Both the position numbers and the translations under genes were made by a program. From positions 62,001-126,000 of the forward strand of contig NZ_FNJO01000007.1 in the NCBI RefSeq assembly GCF_900104095.1: a stretch of DNA of 64,000 nt, given 5' to 3'. The notes under the pieces are model-generated. The model saw only the letters and a list, made by a program, of their open reading frames with translations. It made no database searches and was not told the DNA's origin. Of this stretch, positions 44,540-53,381 are shown in pieces (position 1 is the first letter of the stretch; the number at the start of each line of letters is the position of its first letter). The DNA is from Ralstonia sp. 25mfcol4.1. GTDB taxonomy: Bacteria > Pseudomonadota > Gammaproteobacteria > Burkholderiales > Burkholderiaceae.

Positions 44540-45762
44540 TCAATCGGCAAGCAGCGCGTCGGCAATGCGTTCGGCGGTGGGGATGGAGTCGGTCAGCCCC
44601 AGATGGCCGTGGCCGACGGCAAGCCACAAGCCCCGATGGCCAGCGGCCTGGCCCACCACTGGCACGGAATCGGGCATGCAGGGGCGATGGCCCATCCAGG
44701 TGGTGACGGCGCTGTCCGACAGGCCCCGGAAGGTCTGTCGCGCGATTCCTTCGAGGATGGCGGCGCGGCGCGGATCGGGCGGCCGCTTCAGGCCGGCAAT
44801 TTCGACGGTGCCGCCGACCCGAAGCCCGTCTTCCATTGGCGTGACGAAGATCTTGTGGTCGGTCAGCACAACGGTGCGCGTCACCACATCGCGCCTGCCG
44901 GTGAACTGGACGTGGTAGCCGCGCTGACTTTCGAGCTGCAGCCGCACGCCGAGCGGATCGAGCAGGCGACGCGACCAGGCGCCGGCCGCCACCACCACAT
45001 GGTCCGCGACATGCATGCCGTTGGCCCCGTGCAGCGTCCAGCCATCGGCGCCCGAGGTCATCCGCTGGATATCGTCACGCACCAGCTGGCCGCCGCGCGA
45101 CACGAACGCATCGGCAATCGCACGGGTATAGCGCGCCGGGTTCAGGATCGTGCCGTGATCGGCCAGGTAGATCGCCGCCTGATAGCGCGCCGCCACGCCG
45201 GGCTCCAGCGCATCGATGCCGGCGCGATCGAGCGTCTCGAAGCGGAAGCCGAACCGCTGCCGCAGTTGCCATGCCGCGCTATCGGCCTGCAGGGCCGCGG
45301 CGCTGGGATACAGATGCAGGTGGCCGCGGCGCATGAACAGTTCAGGCACGCCGATTTCGTGTGTCAGCGCCTCGTGCTTGTCCACGGCGCCCGCATGCAG
45401 CGCCGCCAGCGCGGCGGCCGCGCGTTCGACGCGCTGCGGGGCGGCAGACAGTACGAAGCGTGTGAGCCATGGCATGGCGGCAGGCAGATAGCTGAGCGGC
45501 AGCCGCAGCGGGCTGTCCGGATCGACGAGCATCTTGGGCACCGACGCCAGCACGCCCGGCATGGCCAGCGGCGCGATGGAACGACGCTGATCGCCCCCGA
45601 GTTGCCAAAGCTGCAACCACTGGCCGGCCCCTCCCGGTCCATCAGCGTCACCGTGGCGCCACGCTTGCGCAGCGTGAGCGCGATACAATTGCCGACGATG
45701 CCGGCGCCAATCACCGCGATGCGCGGGGCGGAAGGGGTGGGGGCAGGGGAGGGGGCTGTCAT
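44540..45762 (-). pseudogene. D-amino-acid-dehydrogenase-like FAD oxidoreductase, frameshifted
   Basis: The N-terminus, from ATG 45762, has the Rossmann FAD motif IAVIGAGIVGNCIALTL and ASGCSFGNSGAIS in one frame. The rest (IAPLAMPGVLASVPKMLVD onward, through GHRPCMPDSVPVVG and GHGHLGLT) continues in another. The join lies at about 45578-45588, where one missing base explains the shift. Together they would give about 407 residues, like DadA-type enzymes that oxidise D-amino acids. As sequenced, translation stops soon after the join. It is either a recent pseudogene or a sequencing error: both parts keep all family motifs and good codon use. Confidence 0.85.
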
Positions 45763-45991
45763 GGCGCCACAAGGTACTGCCTAATGCGCCACAGGGCAAG
45801 CGGTTGCGCCGTCCCGGCGCATGCCGGCATGCGTATTGGCGCATCGCGGTGCAATCCGCGCGCCAAATCCGTGAATGCGGGTGGCACGGAACCTGCTGGA
45901 CAGGACACCGGAGAGTAGAAGCGTTCAGCGGCCCCGCGCCGCCCGGAAATTGCTCGCCAATGTGCCCACGCATCTTTTTCCGGAGCTCTCC

Positions 45992-47029
45992 ATGCGCCGT
46001 CGTTCCTTCCTGCGCGCCACTGGCGCCACCGCCATTTCCTCGCTGTTCGCCGCGCCTGCCATCGTGCGCGCCAGCGGTTCGCTGCAGAAGTTCAAGTTCA
46101 ACCTTGGCTGGAAGGTGGAAGCCTCGGGCGCGGGCTTCCTGCTGGCGCTGCAGCGTGGGTACTACAAGGACGCCGGACTCGATGTCGTGATCGATACCGG
46201 CAACGGGTCGGCGTCGGCCATCAGCCTGGTGGCCGGCGGTGCCTACGACTGTGCATCGGCCGACCTGGCGGCGATGATTGAATTCAACGCCGCCAACCCG
46301 GCCTCCGCCCTGAAGGCGGTGGCCATCCAGTACGACCTGAACCCGAACGCGGTGATCGTGCGCAAGGGCGGCGGCATCGTCAAGCCGGGCGACCTGGCCG
46401 GAAAGTCAATTCTCGGCCAGCCGTTCAATGCGTCGCGCAAGCTGTTTCCGGTGTTTGCCAAGGCGCAGGGCTTCGATGCGTCGACGGTCAAGTGGGAAAG
46501 CGTGACCCCGGACATTGGCGACACGCGCTTTGTGAAAGGGGACTTCGACGCCGCCGCCTACTTCTACTTTACGGGCCTGCTGAACCTGAAGGCGCGGGGC
46601 ATGGGGCCGGAGAAGCTGACGGTGTTCCGCTTTTCGGACTACGGCATGAAATCGTACGGCAACGGTCTGGTGGCCAATCGCAGAAGCATGGCGGAACAGC
46701 CCGAGGCCATGAAGGCGTTCGTCAAGGCGTCGACGCGCGGCTGGATCGAAGCCATGGCGGATCCGAAGGCCGGCGCGGCGGCGGTCAAGGCCCGGGAGCC
46801 GCTGGCCGACCAGACGCTGGAGTTCGAGCGTCTGAAGCTGATCGTCGACGGTGCAATGCGGACGCCCGATACGCTGCGCGACGGATGGGGCGCGGCCACG
46901 CAGCCGCGGCTGCAAGCCACGGTGGACGAGACGGTGGGCGCGTTCGGGATCAAGCCGGGCATGACCGTCACCGATATCTGGACCGATCAGTTCCTGCCGT
47001 CGGCGGCGGATCGCAAGCTCAAGGCCTGA
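45992..47029 (+). CDS. NMT1/SsuA-like periplasmic binding protein (orphan)
   Basis: A 345-residue solute-binding protein with a Tat/Sec-like leader (MRRRSFLRATGATAISSLF, cleavage near VRAS). The mature protein resembles NMT1/THI5-type receptors for nitrate, sulfonate or pyrimidine-like ligands: FNLGWKVEASGAGFLLAL, RGYYKDAGLDVVIDTGNGSA, KPGDLAGKSILG and YFYFTGLLNL. It is the first gene of an operon with a 2OG oxygenase and a VOC protein (12 bp and overlapping). No permease is nearby. GGAG precedes the ATG at 45992. Confidence 0.88.
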   Translation: MRRRSFLRATGATAISSLFAAPAIVRASGSLQKFKFNLGWKVEASGAGFLLALQRGYYKDAGLDVVIDTGNGSASAISLVAGGAYDCASADLAAMIEFNAANPASALKAVAIQYDLNPNAVIVRKGGGIVKPGDLAGKSILGQPFNASRKLFPVFAKAQGFDASTVKWESVTPDIGDTRFVKGDFDAAAYFYFTGLLNLKARGMGPEKLTVFRFSDYGMKSYGNGLVANRRSMAEQPEAMKAFVKASTRGWIEAMADPKAGAAAVKAREPLADQTLEFERLKLIVDGAMRTPDTLRDGWGAATQPRLQATVDETVGAFGIKPGMTVTDIWTDQFLPSAADRKLKA

Positions 47030-47041
47030 CGCGGAGCGCCC

Positions 47042-48004
47042 ATGTCGATTCCTGTCATCGATCTCACCGATGCGTTGCTCCCCGGTGGAGCGCGCAGCGC
47101 CGAGGTGGCGCAGACATTCCGTGCGGCAGCCATTTCGTCGGGCTTCTTTTATGTCCGCAATCACGGCGTGGCGGCGGAAATGGTCGCCCGGCAATTCGCG
47201 CTGGCCCAGGCGCTGCTCGACCTTCCGGTTGCCACGCGGCACGCGTTGGCCATGGCCAATTCGCCCACCATGCGCGGCTTCGAAAACCTCGGGGACCAAC
47301 GGCTCGATGCCGCGGCAAGGCCCGACCTGAAGGAGAGCTTCTACTGCGGCATGGCCTATCCGGACGATCACCCTTACGTGAAGGCGGGATATCAGACCTA
47401 CGGCCATAACCAGTGGCCCCAGGAACTGCCGCAAGCGCCGGCGCAGTGCCAGGCCTATATCGACGCGATGCTTGTGCTGTCGCGCAGGCTCATGCAGTTG
47501 ATGGCCCTCTCGCTCGATCTGCCGGAACACTATTTCGACCACACCAGCGAAAGCCCGATGGTGACGCTGCGCATGATTCGCTATCCCGCGCATCCCGCCG
47601 ATGCCGACGCGCGGACCTTTGGCGCGGGGGCGCATACGGATTGGGGCGCCGTAACGATCCTGGCGCAGGACGCGCATGGTGGGCTGGAAGTCCAGATGCC
47701 GAATGGCGACTGGGTGCCGGCCACGCCCATGCCCGGCTGCTTTGTCGTCAACCTGGGCGACATGGTGCCCCGCTGGACCAACGGCCGCTACCACTCGAAT
47801 CCTCACCGCGTGCGCAATGTCCACTCCGGCGGCGCGCCACGCTATTCGATTCCGTTCTTCTACGAGCCTGACTACCTGGCCCGCATCGAGCCGGTGCCTG
47901 GCACCCTGCGAGATGGCGAGACGCCGCGCTTTGCACCGTGCACCGCCGGAGAGCATCTGACCGAGATGTACCGGAAGACGTATGTCCCGGAGGTGCCCGC
48001 ATGA
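47042..48004 (+). CDS. 2-oxoglutarate/Fe(II)-dependent oxygenase, isopenicillin-N-synthase-like
   Basis: A 320-residue oxygenase of the DIOX_N/2OG-FeII_Oxy family. The N-terminal part has VIDLTDALL, SSGFFYVRNHGV and DLKESFYCG. The iron triad is HxD (AHTDWGAVTIL) and the later His in YHSNPHRVRN, with the 2OG-binding Arg/Ser in PRYSIPFFYEPD. Such enzymes hydroxylate or demethylate small molecules. Its substrate may be the ligand of the binding protein upstream. It overlaps the VOC gene by ATGA. Confidence 0.92.
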   Translation: MSIPVIDLTDALLPGGARSAEVAQTFRAAAISSGFFYVRNHGVAAEMVARQFALAQALLDLPVATRHALAMANSPTMRGFENLGDQRLDAAARPDLKESFYCGMAYPDDHPYVKAGYQTYGHNQWPQELPQAPAQCQAYIDAMLVLSRRLMQLMALSLDLPEHYFDHTSESPMVTLRMIRYPAHPADADARTFGAGAHTDWGAVTILAQDAHGGLEVQMPNGDWVPATPMPGCFVVNLGDMVPRWTNGRYHSNPHRVRNVHSGGAPRYSIPFFYEPDYLARIEPVPGTLRDGETPRFAPCTAGEHLTEMYRKTYVPEVPA

Positions 48005-48423
48005 AGCTGTGGTTCAACCTGCTCTGCCGCGATATCGACGCGCAGTTTGCGTTCTACCGGCAGATGCTCGACCTCCCCGAGGCCGTACAGTGCCAGTCGG
48101 CCATCTACCGCGCGCTGGAAACGCCAACGTTTCAGCTGGGGTTCAATGCTGCGGCGGCGTATGAGCTGCTGGGATTGGCGGATCGGCGTCCAGCGCCGGA
48201 ATGCGTCTCGCCGGTCATTGCCTATGCGACCTTCATGGTGGAAACCCCTGCACGCGTGGACGAAGCCGGCAGGTCCGTTGAAGCCTTGGGCGGCACCGTG
48301 ATCAAGCCGGCGTTTGCCACGTACTATGGACAGTGGCAGGTGGTGCTGCAAGACCCCGAGGGCAATGTGTTTCGGGTGGCCTGTGCGGCATTGCCAGTGG
48401 GGGCCACGCCAGCGAGACTGTGA
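48001..48423 (+). CDS. VOC/glyoxalase superfamily protein
   Basis: A 140-residue protein of the vicinal oxygen chelate fold: paired beta-alpha-beta-beta-beta modules with [20 protein letters not shown] at the start and the closing strand [16 protein letters not shown]. The family includes glyoxalases, ring-cleavage dioxygenases and resistance proteins, so the reaction is open. The start overlaps the oxygenase stop (ATGA). It is the last gene of the operon, closed by the terminator at 48470-48498. Confidence 0.85.
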   Translation: MKLWFNLLCRDIDAQFAFYRQMLDLPEAVQCQSAIYRALETPTFQLGFNAAAAYELLGLADRRPAPECVSPVIAYATFMVETPARVDEAGRSVEALGGTVIKPAFATYYGQWQVVLQDPEGNVFRVACAALPVGATPARL

Positions 48424-48469
48424 GCCGGACGCGGCACGGCGTCCACCGACGTCTTGAAGTTTGGCGATC

Positions 48470-48498
48470 AGGCCCCAGATGGGGCCTGTTTGCTTTTT
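48470..48498 (+). terminator. Rho-independent terminator after the VOC gene
   Basis: AGGCCCC-AGAT-GGGGCCT forms a perfect 7-bp stem (48470-48487), followed by GTTTGCTTTTT. Confidence 0.9.
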
Positions 48499-48527
48499 CA
48501 CGCCCTCAAGTTTTCACAGCCCCCCGC

Positions 48528-48950
48528 ATGTACCAGAAAGGCACTTCCGTCGAAATCCAGTTTCCCCCGCAACGCCTGAACGACGCCGCCGGCGACCCCT
48601 ATTGGTTGGATTTGTCGATCGATGAGGCGCAGGCGCTGCTCGAACGCCTGCAGGCGCATCTGGCCCAGGCCACCGAAGGCACGGCCGCGCCGCTGGTGTT
48701 CAGTCTCGAAGGGCCGGCGGTGCCGGAATCGAAGGCAGCTCCCAGCCCGGACCAGCAGCCGGCGTCGACCGCAGCCGAGGCCGAATTCAAGCAATTGGTC
48801 TGCATCATCTGCGGCTGGGTCTACGACGAGGCAGCCGGCCTGCCCGAAGACGGCATCGCACCCGGCACGCGGTGGGAAGACATTCCGGACGACTGGCGTT
48901 GTCCGGAGTGCGATGTCGGCAAGGAAGACTTTGCGATGGTGGAGTTCTGA
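48528..48950 (+). CDS. Rubredoxin with an unusual ~85-residue N-terminal extension
   Basis: A 140-residue protein. The C-terminal ~52 residues are a rubredoxin: [36 protein letters not shown], with four Cys for one iron. Residues 1-85 are an extra segment: a small folded-looking part ([31 protein letters not shown]) and a Pro/Ala linker (about 60-85). Rubredoxins carry single electrons, for example to alkane hydroxylases, but no such partner is next to it. The ATG at 48528 has a poor ribosome site, though the fold of the N-terminal segment argues that it is translated. Confidence 0.85.
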   Translation: MYQKGTSVEIQFPPQRLNDAAGDPYWLDLSIDEAQALLERLQAHLAQATEGTAAPLVFSLEGPAVPESKAAPSPDQQPASTAAEAEFKQLVCIICGWVYDEAAGLPEDGIAPGTRWEDIPDDWRCPECDVGKEDFAMVEF

Positions 48951-48992
48951 ACCGTCGCGGCACCCGGGTTTTTTGTGGTCCAGGCGGCAGCG

Positions 48993-49922
48993 CTAGGCCT
49001 TCGCGCCATCCCCAAACAACACCGCCCCAACCCCTGGCAGCTCCGCTTCCAGTACGGAGCCGCTGGCCGATTCGGTCAAGACCAGGCGGTTCGTGCCGGG
49101 CCGGAACGCCACGTTGGTCACCGTGCCGCCCAGCGGGCTGCGCACAAAATGGGTACACCAGCCGTGCGCGTCGATGACAAACGCACCGCCCAGACTGGCG
49201 TGCGCCACGACCAGCCGGCCGTCGGCATCCATCGCCAAACCGTCTGGGCCGCTGGTGCCGAAGAAGGTCTGGAAGGCGCCGGCCTTCGACACCGATCCAT
49301 CTGGCAGCAGCGGCATGCGCCATACCGCGTTGCCGCGCGTGGCGGCCACGAACAGGAAGCGGCCTGACGGATCGATGACGATGCCGTTGGGGCTCGGCAC
49401 GTTAGACAGCAGCAGGTCGAGCTGGCCGGATGGACGCAGGCGGTAGACGCGCCCGGACGGGTCATGCAGGCCGGTCTGGCCCTGATCGGTGAAATACAGG
49501 TTGCCCTGCGTGTCGAACGTCAGGTCGTTGACGCCCTTGAAGCTTTCCGAATTGCGATGGCCCAGCACCACTTCGACATCGCCCTGGCCAGGCGTCATTC
49601 GCAGGATGCCGCGACGATAGTCGGCAATCCACAGGCTGCCGTCGCGATGCAGCGCGATGCCGTTCGGCCAGCCGCCGGTATCGCCGACGAGTTGCCATTG
49701 CAGGTCCGGTGTGATGCGGAACAGCCGGCCGTGCGGGATATCGGTCAGGTACAGGTTGCCGTCGTGGTCGAAGGTCGGGCCTTCCAGGAAGCTGTCGGCG
49801 ATCTGTCCGGGCTTGTTCGCGTCGGCCCACGCGCTGCGCTGCGGCAGCCGCAGTGGGTCCGGCATGCGCGTGAGCACGCGCGCTTCGATGATCTGCGGTG
49901 GCGTGAAGTTGACGTTCCACAT
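48993..49922 (-). CDS. SMP-30/gluconolactonase-like beta-propeller protein
   Basis: A 309-residue six-bladed propeller of the SMP-30/gluconolaconase/LRE-like family, usually metal-dependent lactonases. The metal-binding Glu of the family may be in SFLEGPTFDHDGNLYLTDI; further blades have GWPNGIALHRDGSLWIADY, GVNDLTFDTQGNLYFTD, SPNGIVIDPSGRFLFVA and GPDGLAMDADGRLVVA. No signal peptide is seen. It lies seven bases after the upstream Bug gene on the same strand, so the lactone or sugar acid bound by that receptor may be its substrate. Confidence 0.9.
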   Translation of the reverse strand: MWNVNFTPPQIIEARVLTRMPDPLRLPQRSAWADANKPGQIADSFLEGPTFDHDGNLYLTDIPHGRLFRITPDLQWQLVGDTGGWPNGIALHRDGSLWIADYRRGILRMTPGQGDVEVVLGHRNSESFKGVNDLTFDTQGNLYFTDQGQTGLHDPSGRVYRLRPSGQLDLLLSNVPSPNGIVIDPSGRFLFVAATRGNAVWRMPLLPDGSVSKAGAFQTFFGTSGPDGLAMDADGRLVVAHASLGGAFVIDAHGWCTHFVRSPLGGTVTNVAFRPGTNRLVLTESASGSVLEAELPGVGAVLFGDGAKA

Positions 49923-49929
49923 GGCGATG

Positions 49930-50910
49930 TCAGTCTGCCTTGATGTTGGCGGCCTTGATCACGGCGGCCCAGCGTTTGATCTCGTCGTCGACCAGTTTGG
50001 CCGCCTGCGCGGGGGTGCTGCCTTCCGGGTCCAGGCCTTGCGATTGCAACTGCTTCCTGACTTCGGGCGTGTTGACGGCGGCCACGATGTCCTTGTTCAG
50101 GCGGTCTATCACGGGCTGCGGCGTGCCGGCCGGGGCCGAAAACGCCACCCAGTATTTCATCACCATCTTTGGCATGCCCACTTCAGGCGCGGCAGGCACG
50201 TCGGGCAGCACGGGCGAGCGCACATCGTTGGCCAGCATCAGCGCACGCAGCTTGCCGCTCTTGATGTATTGCAGTGCCGTCGGCAGTGACGTGATCAGCG
50301 CCTGGATCTGGCCGCCCATGACGTCCTGCAGCGCGGCCCCGGCGCCGCGATAAGGCACGTGAACCAGGTTGGTGCCGGCCACGCTGTTGAACAGCGCGCC
50401 ACCCAGATGGGTATTGGTGCCGTTGCCGCCCGAACCGTAGTAGTACTTGCCCGGATTGGCCTTGGCCAGTGCGATGAACTCCTGCACGGTCTTGGCGGGC
50501 ACGTTGGGATTGACCACGAGCACGTGCGGGACCGATGCGACGACGGAAATATGACGGAAGGCGGTTTTCGGGTCGAACGGCAGCAGCTTGGGCTGCAGCG
50601 TAGCCGCGATGGCGTAAGACATCTCCATGGTCAGCAGCGTGTAGCCGTCCGGATTGGCACGCGCCGCCGTGCTCCAGCCGATCACGCCGCCCCCGCCGGT
50701 ACGGTTGTCCACCACCGTGCTGGTGCCATTGGCGCTCATGCCCGTGGTGACCAGGCGGGTGATCAGGTCGGCCGAGCCGCCCACGGCGTACGGCACGATC
50801 ACGGTGATCGGCCTGGACGGGAAGGTTTCGGCGGCAATGGCGTGGATAGGGGCCACCGTTGCACTGGCGGCGGCCAGCGCAACGGCACCCAGGAAGGCGC
50901 GGCGTGTCAT
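49930..50910 (-). CDS. Bug/TctC-family tripartite tricarboxylate receptor (orphan)
   Basis: A 326-residue periplasmic receptor with a signal peptide (about 1-26, ending HAIAAE). The mature part carries the Bug motifs: FPSRPITVIVPYAVGGSADLI, VVDNRTGGGGVIGW, GTNLVHVPYRGAGAALQDVMGGQ and PDVPAAPEVGMP. Ligands are carboxylates. TctAB membrane subunits are absent, as is usual for Bug proteins in Bordetella and Cupriavidus. GGAG precedes the ATG, and the palindrome at 50940-50958 lies in its promoter region. Confidence 0.93.
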   Translation of the reverse strand: MTRRAFLGAVALAAASATVAPIHAIAAETFPSRPITVIVPYAVGGSADLITRLVTTGMSANGTSTVVDNRTGGGGVIGWSTAARANPDGYTLLTMEMSYAIAATLQPKLLPFDPKTAFRHISVVASVPHVLVVNPNVPAKTVQEFIALAKANPGKYYYGSGGNGTNTHLGGALFNSVAGTNLVHVPYRGAGAALQDVMGGQIQALITSLPTALQYIKSGKLRALMLANDVRSPVLPDVPAAPEVGMPKMVMKYWVAFSAPAGTPQPVIDRLNKDIVAAVNTPEVRKQLQSQGLDPEGSTPAQAAKLVDDEIKRWAAVIKAANIKAD

Positions 50911-50939
50911 GGAGTCTCCTGCAGCATCTGAAATTTTTT

Positions 50940-50958
50940 CGTTCTATTGTTTAGAACG
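50940..50958. promoter_or_regulatory. Candidate operator CGTTCTA-N5-TAGAACG upstream of the Bug/SMP-30 operon
   Basis: A perfect 7-bp inverted repeat (50940-50946 and 50952-50958), about 30 bp before the Bug gene. A second partial copy (GTTGTTCCGTT) follows. The GTTC/GAAC half-sites recall IclR-type operators; no IclR gene is in the window. Confidence 0.55.
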
Positions 50959-51059
50959 TTGTTCCGTTAATGCTGCGCCGAAAGGCAGGAGATTGTCAAG
51001 CGGCGCGGGATGCCGCTCATGGCCGAAGTACTGCGATCCGGCAGGGGAGGCAGCGGGTG

Positions 51060-51368
51060 CTACCGATCCTGCGGCGCGACGCCGAGAATGTTGGCCGCGA
51101 ACGCCTCATGTGTGGCCGCGTCCACCGGGCGGTGCTTTATCGTGGCGGACGGCGGGTACTTGCCCACGGTGTTGCCGTTCTTCCAGTCGCGCGACGGGCG
51201 AATGGGGCGCGCCGTGAAGCCGCCGCCGCAGTTGGGGCAGACGTTGCCGAGCACGTTGTCCACGCAATCGGCGCAGAACGTGCATTCGAAGCTGCAGATG
51301 CGGGCCTGCGTGGAGGCCGGCGGCAGCGCGGTGTTGCAGTGTTCGCACGTGGGGCGCAGTTCCAGCAT
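51060..51368 (-). CDS. DUF1272 zinc-ribbon-like protein
   Basis: A 102-residue protein. The N-terminal ~55 residues belong to the DUF1272 family: CEHCNTALPP, CSFECTFCADCV and VCPNCGGGF, with eight Cys that probably bind zinc. The C-terminal part (RPIRPSRDWKNGN and onward) is polar. The function is unknown. The start at 51368 has GGAGA within optimal distance; 21 further upstream codons are in frame but unsupported. It is divergent from the diguanylate cyclase gene, 74 bp away. Confidence 0.85.
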   Translation of the reverse strand: MLELRPTCEHCNTALPPASTQARICSFECTFCADCVDNVLGNVCPNCGGGFTARPIRPSRDWKNGNTVGKYPPSATIKHRPVDAATHEAFAANILGVAPQDR

Positions 51369-51442
51369 GGGTGTCTCCTTTCCTTTTCGTGTTCGTGCCA
51401 TCATAGCCGCCTTCAGTTTCTCCTCTGTCATCCGATCAAGTC

Positions 51443-52516
51443 ATGACCGCCGCGCAGGACGACCATCCACATCCCGCCAACGACCCCGCCAGCAGCGTCC
51501 TCAAGGCCGCGTTCGTGCGCCATGAGCAATCGCTTGCGCCGCCGGGGCATGCGCCTGGCGAGGACGACCACGCCGTCTACCGCACGCTGCTCGAATCGAC
51601 GAAGGCCATTCCCTGGAAGATCGACTGGGCGACGATGGAGTTTGCCTATATCGGCCCGCAGATCGAAACGCTGCTGGGCTGGGCACCGTCGACATGGAAG
51701 ACCGTCAACGACTGGGCCGACCGCATGCATCCCGATGACCGGGAGCAGGTGGTCAATTTCTGCGTGGCGCAGTCACAGGCCGGCACGGATCACGAGGCGG
51801 ACTATCGCGCGCTGACGCGCGATGGCGGCTACGTGTGGCTGCGCGACGTGGTCCACGTGGTGCGCAACGCGCAGGGCGAGGTGGATTCGCTGGTCGGCTT
51901 CATGTTCGACATCAGCGAGCGCAAGCGCACCGAGGAGATGCTGGCCCAGCTGCAGCAGGAACTGGAGCGCCTGTCGTTCACCGACGGCCTGACCGGCGTG
52001 GGCAATCGCCGCAAGTTCGATGCCGTCCTGCAGGCGGAATGGGATGCGGCGGCGGTGACGGGCATGCCGTTGTCGCTGATCATCATGGACATCGACTTCT
52101 TCAAGTCCTTCAACGACTACTACGGCCACGTGCAGGGCGATGGCTGCCTGAAGCGAATTGCGTCGGTGCTGCGCGACGCGCTGGGCGAGCATCATTTCCT
52201 GGGCCGCTTTGGCGGCGAAGAATTTGCGATGGTGCTCGGCAATACCGATGCCGATACGGCCGTGAAAGTGGCCGAACGTTGCCGCGAGCTGATTGCGGCG
52301 GCGGCCATCCCTCATCTGCGCTCGCCCTACGATCAGCGCGTGACGGCCAGCTTTGGCGTGGGCACGATGGTGCCGAACGACCGCAGCGACGCCACGGCCT
52401 TCCTGAACCTGATCGACGCACAGCTTTACCACGCCAAGGACAACGGCCGCAATCGCATCGCGGCCGTGGATCGCGCCGGGATGCAGGGCGACGCCTTCAA
52501 GGTGCATTCCCGATGA
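51443..52516 (+). CDS. PAS-GGDEF diguanylate cyclase
   Basis: A 357-residue soluble protein. A PAS/PAC domain (about 50-160: FAYIGPQIETLLGWAPSTW, HPDDREQVV, GFMFDISERKRTEEML) precedes a short coiled coil and a GGDEF domain (about 175-340). The active site is GGEEF (about 256-260), and metal Asp is in IIMDIDFFKSFND, so it should make c-di-GMP. The inhibitory RxxD site is not present five residues before the loop (GEHH instead), so product inhibition may be lost. It overlaps the following GNAT gene (ATGA). Confidence 0.93.
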   Translation: MTAAQDDHPHPANDPASSVLKAAFVRHEQSLAPPGHAPGEDDHAVYRTLLESTKAIPWKIDWATMEFAYIGPQIETLLGWAPSTWKTVNDWADRMHPDDREQVVNFCVAQSQAGTDHEADYRALTRDGGYVWLRDVVHVVRNAQGEVDSLVGFMFDISERKRTEEMLAQLQQELERLSFTDGLTGVGNRRKFDAVLQAEWDAAAVTGMPLSLIIMDIDFFKSFNDYYGHVQGDGCLKRIASVLRDALGEHHFLGRFGGEEFAMVLGNTDADTAVKVAERCRELIAAAAIPHLRSPYDQRVTASFGVGTMVPNDRSDATAFLNLIDAQLYHAKDNGRNRIAAVDRAGMQGDAFKVHSR

Positions 52517-53133
52517 CCGTGCAGGGGCCGGCGCCCACGGCGCGGCTGCTGCTGCGGGCCTGGTGCGAGGCGGACCGTGCGCCGTTTCGTGCCATGAATG
52601 CCGATTCGCGCGTCATGGCATGCTTTCCATCCACTTTGACCGATGTGCAAAGCGATGCGCTGTTCGACCGCATCGTGGCCCATCACGCGCAGCATGGCTT
52701 CGGCCTGTGGGCGCTGGCGCGGAAGGAACCGTCGGGGGCCGGCACGTTCATCGGCTTTACGGGACTCAGCATTCCGGCATGGCAGACGCCCTTCGGCCCC
52801 CGCGTGGAGATTGGCTGGCGCCTGACCCATGACCATTGGGGGCAAGGCTATGCAACGGAAGCGGCACGGGCATCGCTGGCCTATGGATTCGATGTCCTGC
52901 AGATCGACGAGATCGTATCGTTCACGGCGGCCATCAACCGGCGGTCCGAACGCGTGATGCAGCGGCTGGGCATGCACCATGACGCCGCCGGCGATTTCGA
53001 TCATCCCGCGCTGCCGCCCGGCCATCGGCTTGAACGGCATGTGCTCTACCGGCTGACGCGCGAAGCATGGGCCATGGCAAGACGCGGCCGGTGCCGGCAC
53101 TGCGGTGAAACGGCCACTGGGCACGGGGGCTAG
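52513..53133 (+). CDS. GNAT family N-acetyltransferase (RimJ/RimL-like)
   Basis: A 206-residue acetyltransferase. The opening TARLLLRAWCEADRAPFRAMN and the acetyl-CoA motif HWGQGYATEAARASLAYGF (R/Q-x-x-G-x-G/A region), followed by TAAINRRSERVMQRLGM, are typical of RimJ/RimL-type enzymes acting on protein N-termini or small amines. The C-terminal ~20 residues (RRGRCRHCGETATGHGG) are a Cys/His-containing tail not usual in the family. It is translationally coupled to the cyclase gene. Confidence 0.9.
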   Translation: MTVQGPAPTARLLLRAWCEADRAPFRAMNADSRVMACFPSTLTDVQSDALFDRIVAHHAQHGFGLWALARKEPSGAGTFIGFTGLSIPAWQTPFGPRVEIGWRLTHDHWGQGYATEAARASLAYGFDVLQIDEIVSFTAAINRRSERVMQRLGMHHDAAGDFDHPALPPGHRLERHVLYRLTREAWAMARRGRCRHCGETATGHGG

Positions 53134-53177
53134 CGGCAATCACGGCGTTGCGGTCTATATCCGCAACGTAAGGGCCT

Positions 53178-53216
53178 GCAGTCGTGGCGTGCAGTCGTGG
53201 CGTGCAGTCGTCGCGT
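53178..53216. repeat. Tandem 13-bp repeat, three copies
   Basis: GCAGTCGTGGCGT occurs at 53178-53190 and 53191-53203, with a one-base variant (GCAGTCGTCGCGT) at 53204-53216. The array lies in the 248-bp gap between the convergent GNAT and LysR genes, where no gene is seen. Confidence 0.9.
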
Positions 53217-53381
53217 GAGCCATTCGGCGCGGCTGCAGCGGAATGGCATCCGCAGCAGGACTTCCATCAGGTGCTGACGAATCGGCCAGGCCGGGCCGCA
53301 GCCGGAAACGTGGTGAAACAGATCCGCCTGGGTACTGGATGGCGGCCTTCAAATAGCGGGACAACCGGGTAACGGTATTCG

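Noticed and set aside
44540..45762. Reading the DadA-like segment as two separate genes
   Set aside because: The two frames each carry complementary parts of one family in the right order and meet at one point, so a frameshift is much more likely.
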